The position numbers and the translations under genes are program-made. From NCBI GenBank assembly GCA_001914785.1, contig MNDE01000024.1:1-46776 (forward strand): DNA of 46,776 nt. The letters run 5' to 3'. The notes beneath the pieces were generated by a model that was not told the DNA's origin, did not search any database, and saw nothing but the letters and a program-made list of their open reading frames with translations. Positions 8,591 to 17,765 of this stretch are shown here, one piece after another; the first letter of the stretch is position 1; each line of letters starts with the position of its first letter. This DNA is from Acidobacteria bacterium 13_2_20CM_57_17. Lineage in GTDB: Bacteria > Acidobacteriota > Terriglobia > Acidiferrales > UBA7541.

Positions 8591-9385
8591 CTACGGTCCA
8601 GCAGGGCTGACGGACTGTTTTCCTCCGCCGTGAGCTAGCGCAGCGGCAGCGCCCGCTGCTCCTCCGGCTGCCAGGCCCAGATAACCCCAACCTGTAAAAC
8701 TGCCCCTAGACTTTCGAGCTGCGGAAGCTGATTTAGCCGAGCTAACAGGCGTCATGTCTTGCCGCATTACCGGGAACAATTCGCCATTCGGCGCAACGCT
8801 CACTGCTTGACCAACCTGGAGAAACTGACCCGCCGTCCCCAGCAAATTCAAAACTCCAATGGCTCCATCTGAACATGTGACAAGGTAAGACCCATCCGGG
8901 GCCCTGTCGACGGAAGCCAAAGCTAGGTGCTCTTTCGTCGAGGGAACCAGCACATCGTTTCCGATCCGCAGCGTCAGCCCATTTGGTCCGCTGATGGAAT
9001 TCATCACTACCGCACCCGCCTCCAATTCAACCGTATATTCATACTTGCCCGCAAAGAGCGCTTGGCTGCGCGGAGAGAGCTTAAGCGAGCCCTTTCCGCT
9101 CATATTGAATGTAGCTGATCCATTCTCCCCAACGCGCACCCTGTCGCCCGAAAAAATCGTGATTTCGGCAGGCGCAGGAGAATCATTCACATAAACTTCC
9201 CCGACGCTGGTCAGCGAGCCAAGCGCTGTTTTCTCTTTCTCCTGGGGAACTGGCAGGGCGCGGCTCGAGGCAGGAAAAAGTAAGAGCAGCAGCACAACAA
9301 GGATCCGCCTCCGTCTACAAGCAAGGAAAGAATCCCGGCCCTGCTTTGTGCCAACAAGCGGTGTTGTAGTCAAAATCACAGGCAT
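8591..9385 (-). CDS. FecR-domain-like secreted protein
   Basis: 264 residues. A basic N-terminus (CRRRR) precedes a hydrophobic core (ILVVLLLLLFPASSRA), a likely signal sequence. Residues about 55-185 have the FecR-like pattern: GSLTSVGEVYVNDSPAPAEI, FSGDRVRVGENGSATFNMSG and ELEAGAVVMNSISG. The C-terminus has a Gly/Ala-rich helix (YLGLAAGGAAGAAAALAHGG) that could insert in a membrane. FecR domains relay or scaffold envelope signals, and stand-alone versions occur in polysaccharide loci. It converges on the PilZ-TonB gene with 26 bases between them, and diverges from the sugar transferase gene. No sigma-factor partner is next to it. Confidence 0.75.
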   Translation of the reverse strand: MPVILTTTPLVGTKQGRDSFLACRRRRILVVLLLLLFPASSRALPVPQEKEKTALGSLTSVGEVYVNDSPAPAEITIFSGDRVRVGENGSATFNMSGKGSLKLSPRSQALFAGKYEYTVELEAGAVVMNSISGPNGLTLRIGNDVLVPSTKEHLALASVDRAPDGSYLVTCSDGAIGVLNLLGTAGQFLQVGQAVSVAPNGELFPVMRQDMTPVSSAKSASAARKSRGSFTGWGYLGLAAGGAAGAAAALAHGGGKQSVSPAGP

Positions 9386-9705
9386 CTACCATGCCGAGGA
9401 ACGAGCGGGGCGGGCTGACCACCATTACGTAGCACTTCCACCATTCGTTGTCGATAGGGGGAATACCGGTGTTTGCCGGTCCATGGAAAACTTGCGGCTG
9501 CCTGATTCAACCAGCCTCTTCTCGCCTAAGGTTTTCACCTGAGTCTGATTAAGGACTGGACCGTATCGACCGATTTGCGTTCAGCCTCTACGCTTGGCTT
9601 GCTTGAAGCGCGTTTGAGAGTACTGGGTTGTGCAACCTTTTCAGCCCACGAGTCCCTGTCAAAACGCTCTTTCTTGTAAATCAAAGGCCCGAGGTGGTCG
9701 GCTTC

Positions 9706-10539
9706 ATGGACGGTGACTCTTTGGACCTCCAAAGAAGACTCGTTGGTCAAGTCAACTCATGGCCGATACATGTGATTCGCCAGCGGAGAGTCGAGTTAAA
9801 GAATTTAGCGACATGTGCGTCTTCCGTGCCGTCCCCAGCTAAGATTTTGGACCTTGTTTTGCCCGACGCTGACCAAAGTGGTCGGTGCGAAAGCGCAGTT
9901 GGAAGGGCCAACACCTTCCCACGTGAGCGCGCTATCGACATTAGCGGCTCGTTCGTGAAGCGGATCATAGACGTTGCATTGTCCGGCATCGCTCTTTTGT
10001 TCCTGTGGCCGCTCTTGCTCGTCATTGCCGTGGCCGTCAAGCTCGAATCGGCTGGCCCCATCATCTATCGTTCGCTCCGCGCGGGAAAAAAGGGACAGAA
10101 GTTCTCTTGTTATAAATTCCGGACCATGGTCGACGGCGCGGACGAGCTGAAAGATTCGCTTCGCCGGTTCAACGAGCGCCGAGATCCGTTCTTCAAAATC
10201 GCCGATGACCCTCGCGTCACCCGGCTCGGCCGCTTTCTTCGCAAGTACAGCCTCGACGAACTGCCCCAATTCTGGAACGTCTTAAAAGGGGATATGAGCT
10301 TGGTTGGCCCGCGCCCCCATCCTGTAGACGACTGCGCGCGCTACCGGCCCGCGGATCACCGGCGGCTGGAAGTGAAACCAGGCATAACCGGGCTCTGGCA
10401 GGTCATCGCGCGCGCCGATCCTTCGTTTGAAACGTGCATGAAGCTCGATCTTGAATACATGATGCGCTGGAGCCTGTCGCTCGATTGCAAGATTTTGCTG
10501 CGCACCGTTCCCGCAGTACTGGCCGGCGAAGGATCGTAA
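9706..10539 (+). CDS. priming sugar-phosphate transferase of polysaccharide synthesis (PHPT/WcaJ-type)
   Basis: About 277 residues from ATG 9706, preferred over an upstream TTG at 9628 because GAGGTGG lies eight bases before it. One hydrophobic helix ([20 protein letters not shown]) leads into the bacterial sugar transferase domain, with [46 protein letters not shown] and [10 protein letters not shown]. The enzyme moves a hexose-1-phosphate from a nucleotide sugar to undecaprenyl phosphate, the first step of polymer assembly. It lacks the multi-helix N-terminal half of full WcaJ proteins, so it belongs to the short monotopic type. The sugar used cannot be read from the sequence. Confidence 0.9.
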   Translation: MDGDSLDLQRRLVGQVNSWPIHVIRQRRVELKNLATCASSVPSPAKILDLVLPDADQSGRCESAVGRANTFPRERAIDISGSFVKRIIDVALSGIALLFLWPLLLVIAVAVKLESAGPIIYRSLRAGKKGQKFSCYKFRTMVDGADELKDSLRRFNERRDPFFKIADDPRVTRLGRFLRKYSLDELPQFWNVLKGDMSLVGPRPHPVDDCARYRPADHRRLEVKPGITGLWQVIARADPSFETCMKLDLEYMMRWSLSLDCKILLRTVPAVLAGEGS

Positions 10540-10616
10540 TGCGAAGTTTGTGGGTTTGATTCTCTGGGGAAGTCCCTGAAGGGCAAATTCTCTTGCCTAG
10601 CATTGTGGGAAATCGA

Positions 10617-12164
10617 ATGAATCAGAATGGGGCACTCGCTCTGCGAGCCGGCCACCCGACCCGTTCGGGTTTCTCCGCTGAACGCTCAGCTGTCGCTCCC
10701 GTATTGATCCGAAAACACCCTCGTACGCGCATTGTCAACAGCTGGTTGATCCTCATTGGGATAGTGGGCGCCATCATCGCTGTGGCCGACGGCCTAAAAC
10801 GCCCTCCCAATTCAGACTTGGAGCCTCTGCCACAATCCCTGCAATACGACCCCTACAGTGCCGCCTTGCTCCTGGCAGGCATCACACTTCCTCTCGCGTT
10901 TGCATACGCGAGACGCGCGCGCGCCTCTTTAACCGAGGCGGTGTTTCTGTGGTTTATATTGTGCACCGCCGCATACACCAAGGATTTTTCCTACTTGCGC
11001 TTGCCCGGAGTGCCACTCTTTGTTACCGATATTGTGCTGATTGTTCTTCTTACCTCGATCTATATCGTCCAGCGCCGCCGCGGTCCGCGCCTACCCGTAG
11101 TGCTGAATATCTCCCTAGCTCTCTTTGCCCTGGCTGGCGTACTTGCGGCCGCACGTGGTTTTTTGGGGCATCACGACCCAGTCCTCGTGTTACGCGACTC
11201 CGCGATTGTAGGATATTCATTGTTTTTGCCGGCTGGGTATCACCTCACCAGAAATTGGCTGGTGATCAGGAGAATAGCAGTTTGGTTTGCGCTTGGCGCA
11301 GCATTAAGCATTCTGAATGGACTAGCTCAGTTTGCCGTCGTACCCGAACAAAGACGCTTCGTAAGTGGCATTTATGTGTTGGTTCCATTCGTCGGCGTCC
11401 TGGTGATGATGGCAAACAGACTCATCCGGACGCGCGTAGCCTGGATTCTCGCGGGAATTTTTTCTATCGGTTTGTTCCTTGCCAACTCTAGAAGCGTCTT
11501 CGTGTCCATTGTTGTCCTGTTCGTGCTCGCATTGTTAGTTCCCGGACTGTTCCGGAGAAAGCGTCGCCTTGTGACCTTGATTACAGCCCTTGTTACGGCC
11601 GCAGTGCTGGCAGGTTCTTTCACACTCCTATATCTTCATCTGCGGTCCGAACGAGACTTTGCCGTACGCGTTGCAGGCGAACTGTCCTCAGGCGTCCTCC
11701 ATACTAGTAACGATCCCTATTGGCAATTCCGGCTCATGGCCTGGCAAGAAGCTTGGAACCGATTTAAGGAGTACCCTGCCGCTGGAGAAGGATTTGGAAT
11801 TCCCTTTAAGTTCGATATCTGGGACGAAGATGTGCGTCCCCACAATACGTTTCTGACCGTCCTTTACAAAATGGGACTGTTGGGCTTTCTCCCATTGCTC
11901 ATCTTTCTTTTCTATTTCTTTTGGCTTGGCTTTCACTGCCTTCGTCGCAATCAGACAAACAATCATGTCGTTTTCTTGGAAATAGTGATCTTGGCGCAAG
12001 TCTGCTTCTGTGTGTGGGGAGGGGCTAGTTTGATGCTTGAGAGCCCTTACTTGGCCTCTCTTTTTTGGGCAGGAGTGGGCATCAGTCTGCGCTTAGCGCA
12101 GAAGCTTGACTTCGAACGCTCCTTCGAGGCTTTGCCAGATCAAAATCAGGTGGAGCAATCCTGA
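10617..12164 (+). CDS. O-antigen ligase/polymerase-family membrane protein (Wzy/WaaL type)
   Basis: 515 residues from ATG 10617; a TTG at 10593 is a possible earlier start. About a dozen hydrophobic segments are visible, with a large loop between about residues 330 and 420. This loop ends in DVRPHNTFLTVLYKMGLLG, the conserved loop/helix junction with the key histidine of the Wzy_C/O-antigen ligase family. It probably polymerises lipid-linked repeat units or transfers the polymer to an acceptor. It lies just behind the priming transferase. A second member of the same superfamily is at 22404. Confidence 0.85.
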   Translation: MNQNGALALRAGHPTRSGFSAERSAVAPVLIRKHPRTRIVNSWLILIGIVGAIIAVADGLKRPPNSDLEPLPQSLQYDPYSAALLLAGITLPLAFAYARRARASLTEAVFLWFILCTAAYTKDFSYLRLPGVPLFVTDIVLIVLLTSIYIVQRRRGPRLPVVLNISLALFALAGVLAAARGFLGHHDPVLVLRDSAIVGYSLFLPAGYHLTRNWLVIRRIAVWFALGAALSILNGLAQFAVVPEQRRFVSGIYVLVPFVGVLVMMANRLIRTRVAWILAGIFSIGLFLANSRSVFVSIVVLFVLALLVPGLFRRKRRLVTLITALVTAAVLAGSFTLLYLHLRSERDFAVRVAGELSSGVLHTSNDPYWQFRLMAWQEAWNRFKEYPAAGEGFGIPFKFDIWDEDVRPHNTFLTVLYKMGLLGFLPLLIFLFYFFWLGFHCLRRNQTNNHVVFLEIVILAQVCFCVWGGASLMLESPYLASLFWAGVGISLRLAQKLDFERSFEALPDQNQVEQS

Positions 12165-12183
12165 CCACGGAAGGACCGAAATA

Positions 12184-12981
12184 ATGATTTGTCTCCTTTG
12201 TCGCGGCAAGGCTGTTCAGCACCTGCAATTACCTCACACGACAACTTGGAGATGTCGAGCAAGCAATTGTGGTCTAGAGTTTGCTTCACCCCAGGTCCGC
12301 GACGACGAGCTACGACGCATCTACACTGCGTCCTACTATCCATCAACTGACAATACTCGTCCGGTTGAATACGAGCCTACTGACGATTCCGTGGTGCGGC
12401 AGGTTCTTTTGCAACTCGAGGCATCACTAGGTTCTTTGAAGGGTTTGCGGTTGCTGGATTATGGTTGTGGACGCGGGCCCATTTCGCGTATTGCCCTGGA
12501 GCTCGGCCTTGTGCCAGCAGGGATGGAGCCCGACCCGGTTGCGAGAGGTATCAGCAAGGCGAGCGTCGGAATGTCCGTGTACGCTAGTCTTGAAGAGCTG
12601 CGCTCGCAAGACCTGCCGCCACAATTTGACTTGGTCATACTCTGGAACGTTATTGAACACTTACGACAACCGTGGTCTGAGCTGCAAGAAATCCGGAGGT
12701 TCCTGCGTCCCGGGGGTCGCCTCCTCGTTTCTACAATGAATACTCGCTGCCTCAGGGCCCGGATTGAAAGCACACGCTGGGAGAGTTACAGCAACCCTAC
12801 ACACCTATACTACTTTGATCGTGGCTCGCTCGAACGCGTCTTGCGCTGCGGAGGTTTTCATAGGGTGCAAGAGTGGAAACCAAAAATCCGCTACCCACAC
12901 CATGGTGCCGCAAGGCGTTACTTCTATGAGCTTTCGACTATGTTTGGAGTCTCGGACGGTCTTTGTTACTTGTGTTCCTAA
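12184..12981 (+). CDS. SAM-dependent methyltransferase with N-terminal zinc-ribbon-like motif
   Basis: 265 residues from ATG 12184, with AAGGA upstream; the ligase gene ends 19 bases before. The N-terminus has CLLCRGK and WRCRASNCGLEF, a CxxC...CxxxxC arrangement seen in sugar and lipid methyltransferases of this kind. The Rossmann core follows: LLDYGCGRGPISRIALELG (motif I), LVILWNVIEHL (motif IV) and LRPGGRLLVSTMN. The end (DGLCYLCS) is slightly short for the family but keeps all core strands. It likely methylates a sugar or lipid intermediate of the polymer. Confidence 0.85.
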   Translation: MICLLCRGKAVQHLQLPHTTTWRCRASNCGLEFASPQVRDDELRRIYTASYYPSTDNTRPVEYEPTDDSVVRQVLLQLEASLGSLKGLRLLDYGCGRGPISRIALELGLVPAGMEPDPVARGISKASVGMSVYASLEELRSQDLPPQFDLVILWNVIEHLRQPWSELQEIRRFLRPGGRLLVSTMNTRCLRARIESTRWESYSNPTHLYYFDRGSLERVLRCGGFHRVQEWKPKIRYPHHGAARRYFYELSTMFGVSDGLCYLCS

Positions 12982-13055
12982 TCTGCGGCTGCAGACCTGT
13001 GCCTGGCGATGTAACGCTCAAGTCTGAATAGAGCTGGAGACGCACTTCCACAGCG

Positions 13056-14297
13056 ATGCACTTGAATGATGCCAGCATGAGTGGTTCCAAGACCTTTGAA
13101 GCAGTGGCTCGTGCAACCCTGCTCCGGATGACCCCGCTCAGGTGGCGCCTCGTTCGCATATTTGAATCCTTAATGCAATTCCTGAAGCCGCTGATTCCCC
13201 CGCTGCGGCCTTTCAAAAATCCTAAAGAACAGCCTGCGAGCATTCTTGCAATCGAATATTGGAATCTAGGTGACCTCGCCATCCTTGTGCCTTTTCTCCG
13301 CAATTTAAGGCAGAGCTTTCCACGGGCCCGGATTTCGCTTCTCCTCAAAGCAGAGCTGACAGCTTTTCTTGAGGATCAGGGACTTGTGGATGAATTCATA
13401 CCCGTCCGGGTGCCTTGGGCGCGCCACTTCAATCGGTTGCGGAAATACAATCCCTTCTCTCTCGACTGGATTTCACTGTCACGCACGATTCTCTCACTGC
13501 GGAAGCGCCGGTTCGACTTGGCTTTTTCAGGCCGCATGGACGTTCGCGACAACCTTATGCTCTGGCTGAGTGGTGCGCGTCGACGAATCGGGTACAGTGT
13601 TGGCGGCGGCGGTTCCTTTTTGACCGACCGGGTCACGCCGGATCTGTCCCGCCCGCACCGCGCCGAATTGTGGCTGCATTTACTCGAGGCACTGGAATTG
13701 CCTTTGGATCCGAAGGTTGACCGCTTCCATCTAACACATGTCGAGTTGGCTTGGGCTCGGTCGTACCTCGCCGGGCTTGGCATTGCTCCTGGTGTATCTC
13801 TCATTGGTGTTCACCCCGGGGCGCGGATCGCGACGCGACAGTGGGGCAATGAGCGCTTTGCCGAGGTCGCGCGTCGCGTCCTCAAGGAAACCGACGCACA
13901 CGTTCTGTGGTTCTCGGAGCCGGGGAATTCGTGCCAATCACCCCAGTTGGGGCGCTGTCATGCAGTTAGTCTCAGCTTTCGGCTCTTTCTCGCCGTGCTT
14001 TCTTACTGCCGCCTTCTTGTTTGCAACGACAGTGGTCCAATGCACTTAGCGAACCTATTGAGGCTGCCGGTTGTGGCTGTCTTCGGCCCGACCCAGGCGG
14101 AATGGTTCGGTCCGCGCGGGTCACATGACCGCGTCGTGATTCGGCCGGAATTCTCCTGCCGTCCGTGCTGGGATTACTGCGTTTTTGACCAGCCCTATTG
14201 TCTACGGACGATTTCAACGGATGAAGTATATGCCGCCGTTAAGGCCGCTCTTGGCACTAGAGACATAGGGAAGCCCGGAAAGGTGAGTGCCTGTTGA
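13056..14297 (+). CDS. glycosyltransferase family 9 (heptosyltransferase-like)
   Basis: 413 residues; ATG 13077 is an alternative start. The GT9 fold shows in EYWNLGDLAILVPFLRNL near the start of the domain, LIGVHPGARIATRQW in the middle, and CNDSGPMHLANLLRLPVVAVFGPT in the donor-binding half. A Cys-rich segment (SCRPCWDYCVFDQPYC) near the end is common in GT9 enzymes. The family normally moves heptose from ADP-heptose to lipid A core. Here, inside an exopolysaccharide locus, it may add a heptose or another sugar to the repeat unit. It overlaps the next gene by four bases. Confidence 0.9.
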   Translation: MHLNDASMSGSKTFEAVARATLLRMTPLRWRLVRIFESLMQFLKPLIPPLRPFKNPKEQPASILAIEYWNLGDLAILVPFLRNLRQSFPRARISLLLKAELTAFLEDQGLVDEFIPVRVPWARHFNRLRKYNPFSLDWISLSRTILSLRKRRFDLAFSGRMDVRDNLMLWLSGARRRIGYSVGGGGSFLTDRVTPDLSRPHRAELWLHLLEALELPLDPKVDRFHLTHVELAWARSYLAGLGIAPGVSLIGVHPGARIATRQWGNERFAEVARRVLKETDAHVLWFSEPGNSCQSPQLGRCHAVSLSFRLFLAVLSYCRLLVCNDSGPMHLANLLRLPVVAVFGPTQAEWFGPRGSHDRVVIRPEFSCRPCWDYCVFDQPYCLRTISTDEVYAAVKAALGTRDIGKPGKVSAC

Positions 14298-15193
14298 CTC
14301 GAACGTGTGTCTCAGACGTTTCTTCAGGATATACTCGAAGTCAAAGTGTCGCCGAGGCCAAAGTAATCGCGGCCAACGTTGATTTCTATCGTCAGTTTGC
14401 GGACAAGTACGACAGCTACGAAACGTATCTTTTTGACCCCGCTCTGCAACAGAGTCTCGAAGAAGACGTCGACAAAATTGGTTCACGCTTTGCTCTGCTG
14501 GATCGGGCACCTTCTTGCCTCGAGTGCGGCGGCGGAACCGGTAACCTCACCTTGAAAATGTGCAAGCGCGGTTGGGCAGTTACCGTTGTGGATGTGTCCG
14601 AAAAAATGCTGGGCTTGCTGCAACAAAAAGCCCAGGCTCGCGGCTACTCCCCCAAACTGATTCTCAGCCCCATCGAACAATTCCTCGACGCCACCCATGA
14701 GGATTACGACCTCGTGGCCTTCAGCTCCGTTCTCCATCACCTGTATTCCTATGCCTCTGTCGTCGAGCGTTCCCTGAAGCGATTACGTCCCGGAGGAGTT
14801 TTTTATTCCAACTATGACCCTCTCGCGCCGAAGAGTCCCTTTTTCGCTCATCTCTTCGATTCCTTCGACACGACCCTCGCAAAGACCCTCTATGACCCTG
14901 CGGACATTCTTCCCGGGATCGGGCGCCGTTTTCGCAAGCTCTTTTCCCGAGGCGATCCCGAATTTCGTCGCGCCATCGTGAGCGCGGGCGACTTGGCCGA
15001 ATTTCATGCCCGGACGGGTATGGATGACCAGCAAATCCTTCAGATCTTGGACAAAAATGGGTTATCCATCGTGCACCACCAGAGCTTCGCAACTGGAAGG
15101 ACGAGGTTCACTCGGCTGGTGAACGAACACCTGCGGCTCTTGGAAAGCTTCAAGATCATTGCACGGCGCAATTCCCACGAAATCAGAGCGTAA
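14294..15193 (+). CDS. class I SAM-dependent methyltransferase
   Basis: 299 residues from TTG 14294, which overlaps the GT9 stop; the domain itself begins near residue 35 with FYRQFADKYDSYE. Motif I is CLECGGGTGNLTLKMCKRG, the acidic residue after strand 2 is in VTVVDVSEKML, and motif IV is DLVAFSSVLHHLYSY. The C-terminal quarter is helical. The four-base overlap implies translation coupled to the glycosyltransferase, so the two may act on the same sugar. It converges on the acyltransferase gene with three bases between the stops. Confidence 0.88.
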   Translation: MTRTCVSDVSSGYTRSQSVAEAKVIAANVDFYRQFADKYDSYETYLFDPALQQSLEEDVDKIGSRFALLDRAPSCLECGGGTGNLTLKMCKRGWAVTVVDVSEKMLGLLQQKAQARGYSPKLILSPIEQFLDATHEDYDLVAFSSVLHHLYSYASVVERSLKRLRPGGVFYSNYDPLAPKSPFFAHLFDSFDTTLAKTLYDPADILPGIGRRFRKLFSRGDPEFRRAIVSAGDLAEFHARTGMDDQQILQILDKNGLSIVHHQSFATGRTRFTRLVNEHLRLLESFKIIARRNSHEIRA

Positions 15194-15196
15194 TTC

Positions 15197-16435
15197 TTAC
15201 GCGCGAGAGTCAGTAACCACCGCGCGATTCCAAGGCTTCGATTCCTCTGCCTCCGTCCGCGAATGCATCGCAGATCCCGATGGGAACCGCTCCTTGAGGC
15301 GCAAGATCGGTTCTTCAAAGAAGTACCACGAAATCGAACCCGCCACAGTCGCGATGAGAATCTGACCACCGAACGCTAACAGATTCCGTGCCACCGGGTT
15401 AGTGGGGAAAAGATTTCCAGAGTTGATGAAGCGGGCCCAGAGGATGAAGAGTGGGTAGTGCAACAGATAAATTCCATAGCTGATCCGTCCCATGTAGCGT
15501 AACCAGCGGGCAGAGAAGCTTCGCCCCAGCAGAGAGGATCGGATGTCAGAGACTAGTAATAATCCGATTAACCCCGTGTATAAGAGACCCAGGAACGTAT
15601 AACCCACGACGGAGCTGTTTCTATGCAGCACAATTCGCGCGAGTAGCGTGCCCGCCGTGCCGACAAACAAGAGCTGATAACTTCTAGTACGCCAGCGGAC
15701 AAGGGTACAACTCGGGGAACGCAGCCAAAGTGCCGCAAGAGAACCAAATGTGATGGCATCTAAACGCGAAAATGTATATTGGTGAACTAATCCGGACTCA
15801 GCGCCCCGAAAATAGAAGGCGAGCCTGAGGGACAAGGACACAACGAAAAGGGAGAACAGAACAATAGTGAGTGTGCGTTTTTTGAGGAGGAATATGAGGA
15901 GTGGCCAGGTGATATAGAATTGCTCCTCGACTGCCAGGGACCAAGTTGCCGCCAAACCAAAGGGATAAGCGTCATGGTAGATGAGGTTTTGCACGTAGAA
16001 GGCAAAAGCAAGCCAAATGCTACCCACCGTTGTCCGCATGGCGGGCACAAATAGCGGCTCTACGACAAATACCAGAAAGAGAACGAGATAATACAAAGGC
16101 CAAATGCGCACTGCCCGTCGAGCGTAGAAATTTCGAAAATAGTGCTCGGATCCCTTCGAGTCCAAAAGTATCCCCGTGATGAGAAATCCCGACAATACAA
16201 AGTACGAGTCCACACTAAATCGCGCATACTCCAACATCCCTGCATGTGGTAATCGTTCAAGGAAGCCAGAGTGGCCAATGAGCACCATGAGAACCGCAAC
16301 GCCCCTCAGGCCATCAAACTGAGGTACATATCCCGGTACGAAGAACCCCGTGGCTGCAGTTTTTTTCCCCATAGGTCGAGGAGGTGACTTACCTCCGGCT
16401 CTCAGTGAGTTTCCGCGGTTCCAACCCGAATTCAA
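15197..16435 (-). CDS. acyltransferase 3 family membrane protein (OafA/YrhL type)
   Basis: 412 residues with about ten membrane segments. Family signatures are QFDGLRGVAVLMVLIGHSGF (with the conserved R...H pair), YFVLSGFLITGILL and RRAVRIWPLYYLVLFL, and WSLAVEEQFYITWPLLIFLL in the middle. Such proteins O-acylate, usually O-acetylate, sugars at the cytoplasmic membrane. There is no C-terminal SGNH domain. It follows the methyltransferase at 16462 on the same strand with a 26-base gap, a two-gene transcription unit opposed to the rest of the locus. Confidence 0.92.
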   Translation of the reverse strand: MNSGWNRGNSLRAGGKSPPRPMGKKTAATGFFVPGYVPQFDGLRGVAVLMVLIGHSGFLERLPHAGMLEYARFSVDSYFVLSGFLITGILLDSKGSEHYFRNFYARRAVRIWPLYYLVLFLVFVVEPLFVPAMRTTVGSIWLAFAFYVQNLIYHDAYPFGLAATWSLAVEEQFYITWPLLIFLLKKRTLTIVLFSLFVVSLSLRLAFYFRGAESGLVHQYTFSRLDAITFGSLAALWLRSPSCTLVRWRTRSYQLLFVGTAGTLLARIVLHRNSSVVGYTFLGLLYTGLIGLLLVSDIRSSLLGRSFSARWLRYMGRISYGIYLLHYPLFILWARFINSGNLFPTNPVARNLLAFGGQILIATVAGSISWYFFEEPILRLKERFPSGSAMHSRTEAEESKPWNRAVVTDSRA

Positions 16436-16461
16436 TCAGGAAAACACCTGCCAGCGCACTG

Positions 16462-17373
16462 TCAAAACCTGGGATTAAATGCGATCTTGCTGCCTTCGGC
16501 GATTAGCCATGGGCGTAGTTGCCCCGTCTTTTCAATGCAACAAAAGAATTTATTGCCTTGACGACGCAAGATCGGGATGGCGTTAAAAGCAATCTGAAAA
16601 GCTCTTAAAACAACAAGGAAAGTCTTCGCCCCCATGATTGACGTAATCGCGTGAATTCTGGTTTCTTTTCTCATTGCGAGCTCTTTCTCATCGACATTGA
16701 AGTCCCAATAAGAGTACGCATGCGCCTGAAACAAATATTCTGCTAGGTAGGAAGAAACTGTCTTGCGCATTTCATTCGCGCTCCAACGATAGATGAAGTT
16801 TGGCACGCACGAATCTCTAACCCCACCCGCTTGATACCCATGATAGACGACCGAGAAGATCTCAAAAGGAAACGAGAAACCGGCCCACGTCAGTGCGCGC
16901 ATCGACAGAGAATCGTTTGGCTCCAACAGGACGACATGTCTACGCGCAACACGCAGCATTTCACACAGGGCTTTGTGCGGGGACCGGCAATGGTGCAAGA
17001 CTTCGTGAACGAAGACGCAATCAAACGAACCATCTGGCAAATCGATCTGTTCAGCGTCAATCGCCAAAAGCTTCACTTTGACGCTCAGATTTGAGTGTGC
17101 GTCTTCTTCAGGTTCTAACTGGAAATTCGAGAGGGTTATGTCTTTGAATCCCGCGCATATCAGAAATTCTGCGTCGTCCCAGGTACCTCCGATTACGAGG
17201 AGCTTTTCATTGGTATCAATGTGGCAGACTTTAAGATGGTGCAGAAAGACAGCCAGGAATTGATCTCTCCTCTTTCCGGATCCCGCCGTCCTCACCCCTT
17301 GTTTCGTGACTGAAGTTGATCTCATACATTTGCTACCATGTTGCATCCCCTCATTGCATTTTATATGGAGCAC
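16462..17373 (-). CDS. SAM-dependent methyltransferase, exopolysaccharide locus
   Basis: 303 residues from GTG; ATG 17346 or ATG 17325 are also possible starts. The Methyltransf_11 fold shows in KLLVIGGTWDDAEFLICAGF (a divergent motif I, VIGGTW in place of the usual DxGxGxG), LLAIDAEQIDLPDGSFDCVF and VHEVLHHCRSPHKALCEMLR. The C-terminal half (about 150-303) is not recognised and includes WDFNVDEKELAMRKETRIHA. The missing second glycine of motif I leaves some doubt about activity. It is the first gene of the reverse-strand pair with the acyltransferase. Confidence 0.75.
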   Translation of the reverse strand: MLHIKCNEGMQHGSKCMRSTSVTKQGVRTAGSGKRRDQFLAVFLHHLKVCHIDTNEKLLVIGGTWDDAEFLICAGFKDITLSNFQLEPEEDAHSNLSVKVKLLAIDAEQIDLPDGSFDCVFVHEVLHHCRSPHKALCEMLRVARRHVVLLEPNDSLSMRALTWAGFSFPFEIFSVVYHGYQAGGVRDSCVPNFIYRWSANEMRKTVSSYLAEYLFQAHAYSYWDFNVDEKELAMRKETRIHAITSIMGAKTFLVVLRAFQIAFNAIPILRRQGNKFFCCIEKTGQLRPWLIAEGSKIAFNPRF

Positions 17374-17765
17374 TTTGTATTTCTACTGCTTATGAGCAGC
17401 CAAATGTCCTTGCCTTGAACCTGACACACTCGGAGCCGTGCTATCATGTGCCATGAACTTCCGTCGTAGCCCCTCAGAAAGCCCTCGCATAGTTTCGCCT
17501 GGCTCGGAACGGATCCCCATTCAGATCCCGTTGTTTGTCACACGCCATCCACGAATCAAGTATCTTCTTTCTTTTCATATTCTTACGCACTCTTTTGCGT
17601 TTCAAATGCCTATCTCTTTTCTTTTCATTAAGTTCCGCACTCTTTCGCAAAAACAGGGGGGTGGGGTATGCCCTCTTTAGTTTCTCTTTCTTTTCAACAA
17701 GTTCCAGACTCTCTAGGAACACCAATCCATTACGGTGGCGCAAGTTTGTGGGGATCCCACTAGTT
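17374..17765. promoter_or_regulatory. divergent regulatory region with three imperfect direct repeats
   Basis: This 392-base gap separates the reverse methyltransferase/acyltransferase pair from the forward WecB-Wza-Wzc-Wzy genes. It holds three pyrimidine-rich repeats at about 17564-17598, 17612-17648 and 17683-17716. Each has CTTTTCA followed after 2-8 bases by a (C/G)CACTCTTT-like block (CAGACTCTCT in the third). A G-rich tract (CAGGGGGGTGGGGTATG) lies between the second and third. No gene is apparent; a regulatory role is inferred. Confidence 0.4.

Noticed and set aside
12900..12981. Frameshift at the end of the methyltransferase gene
   Set aside because: The end is only a few residues short and all core motifs are present.
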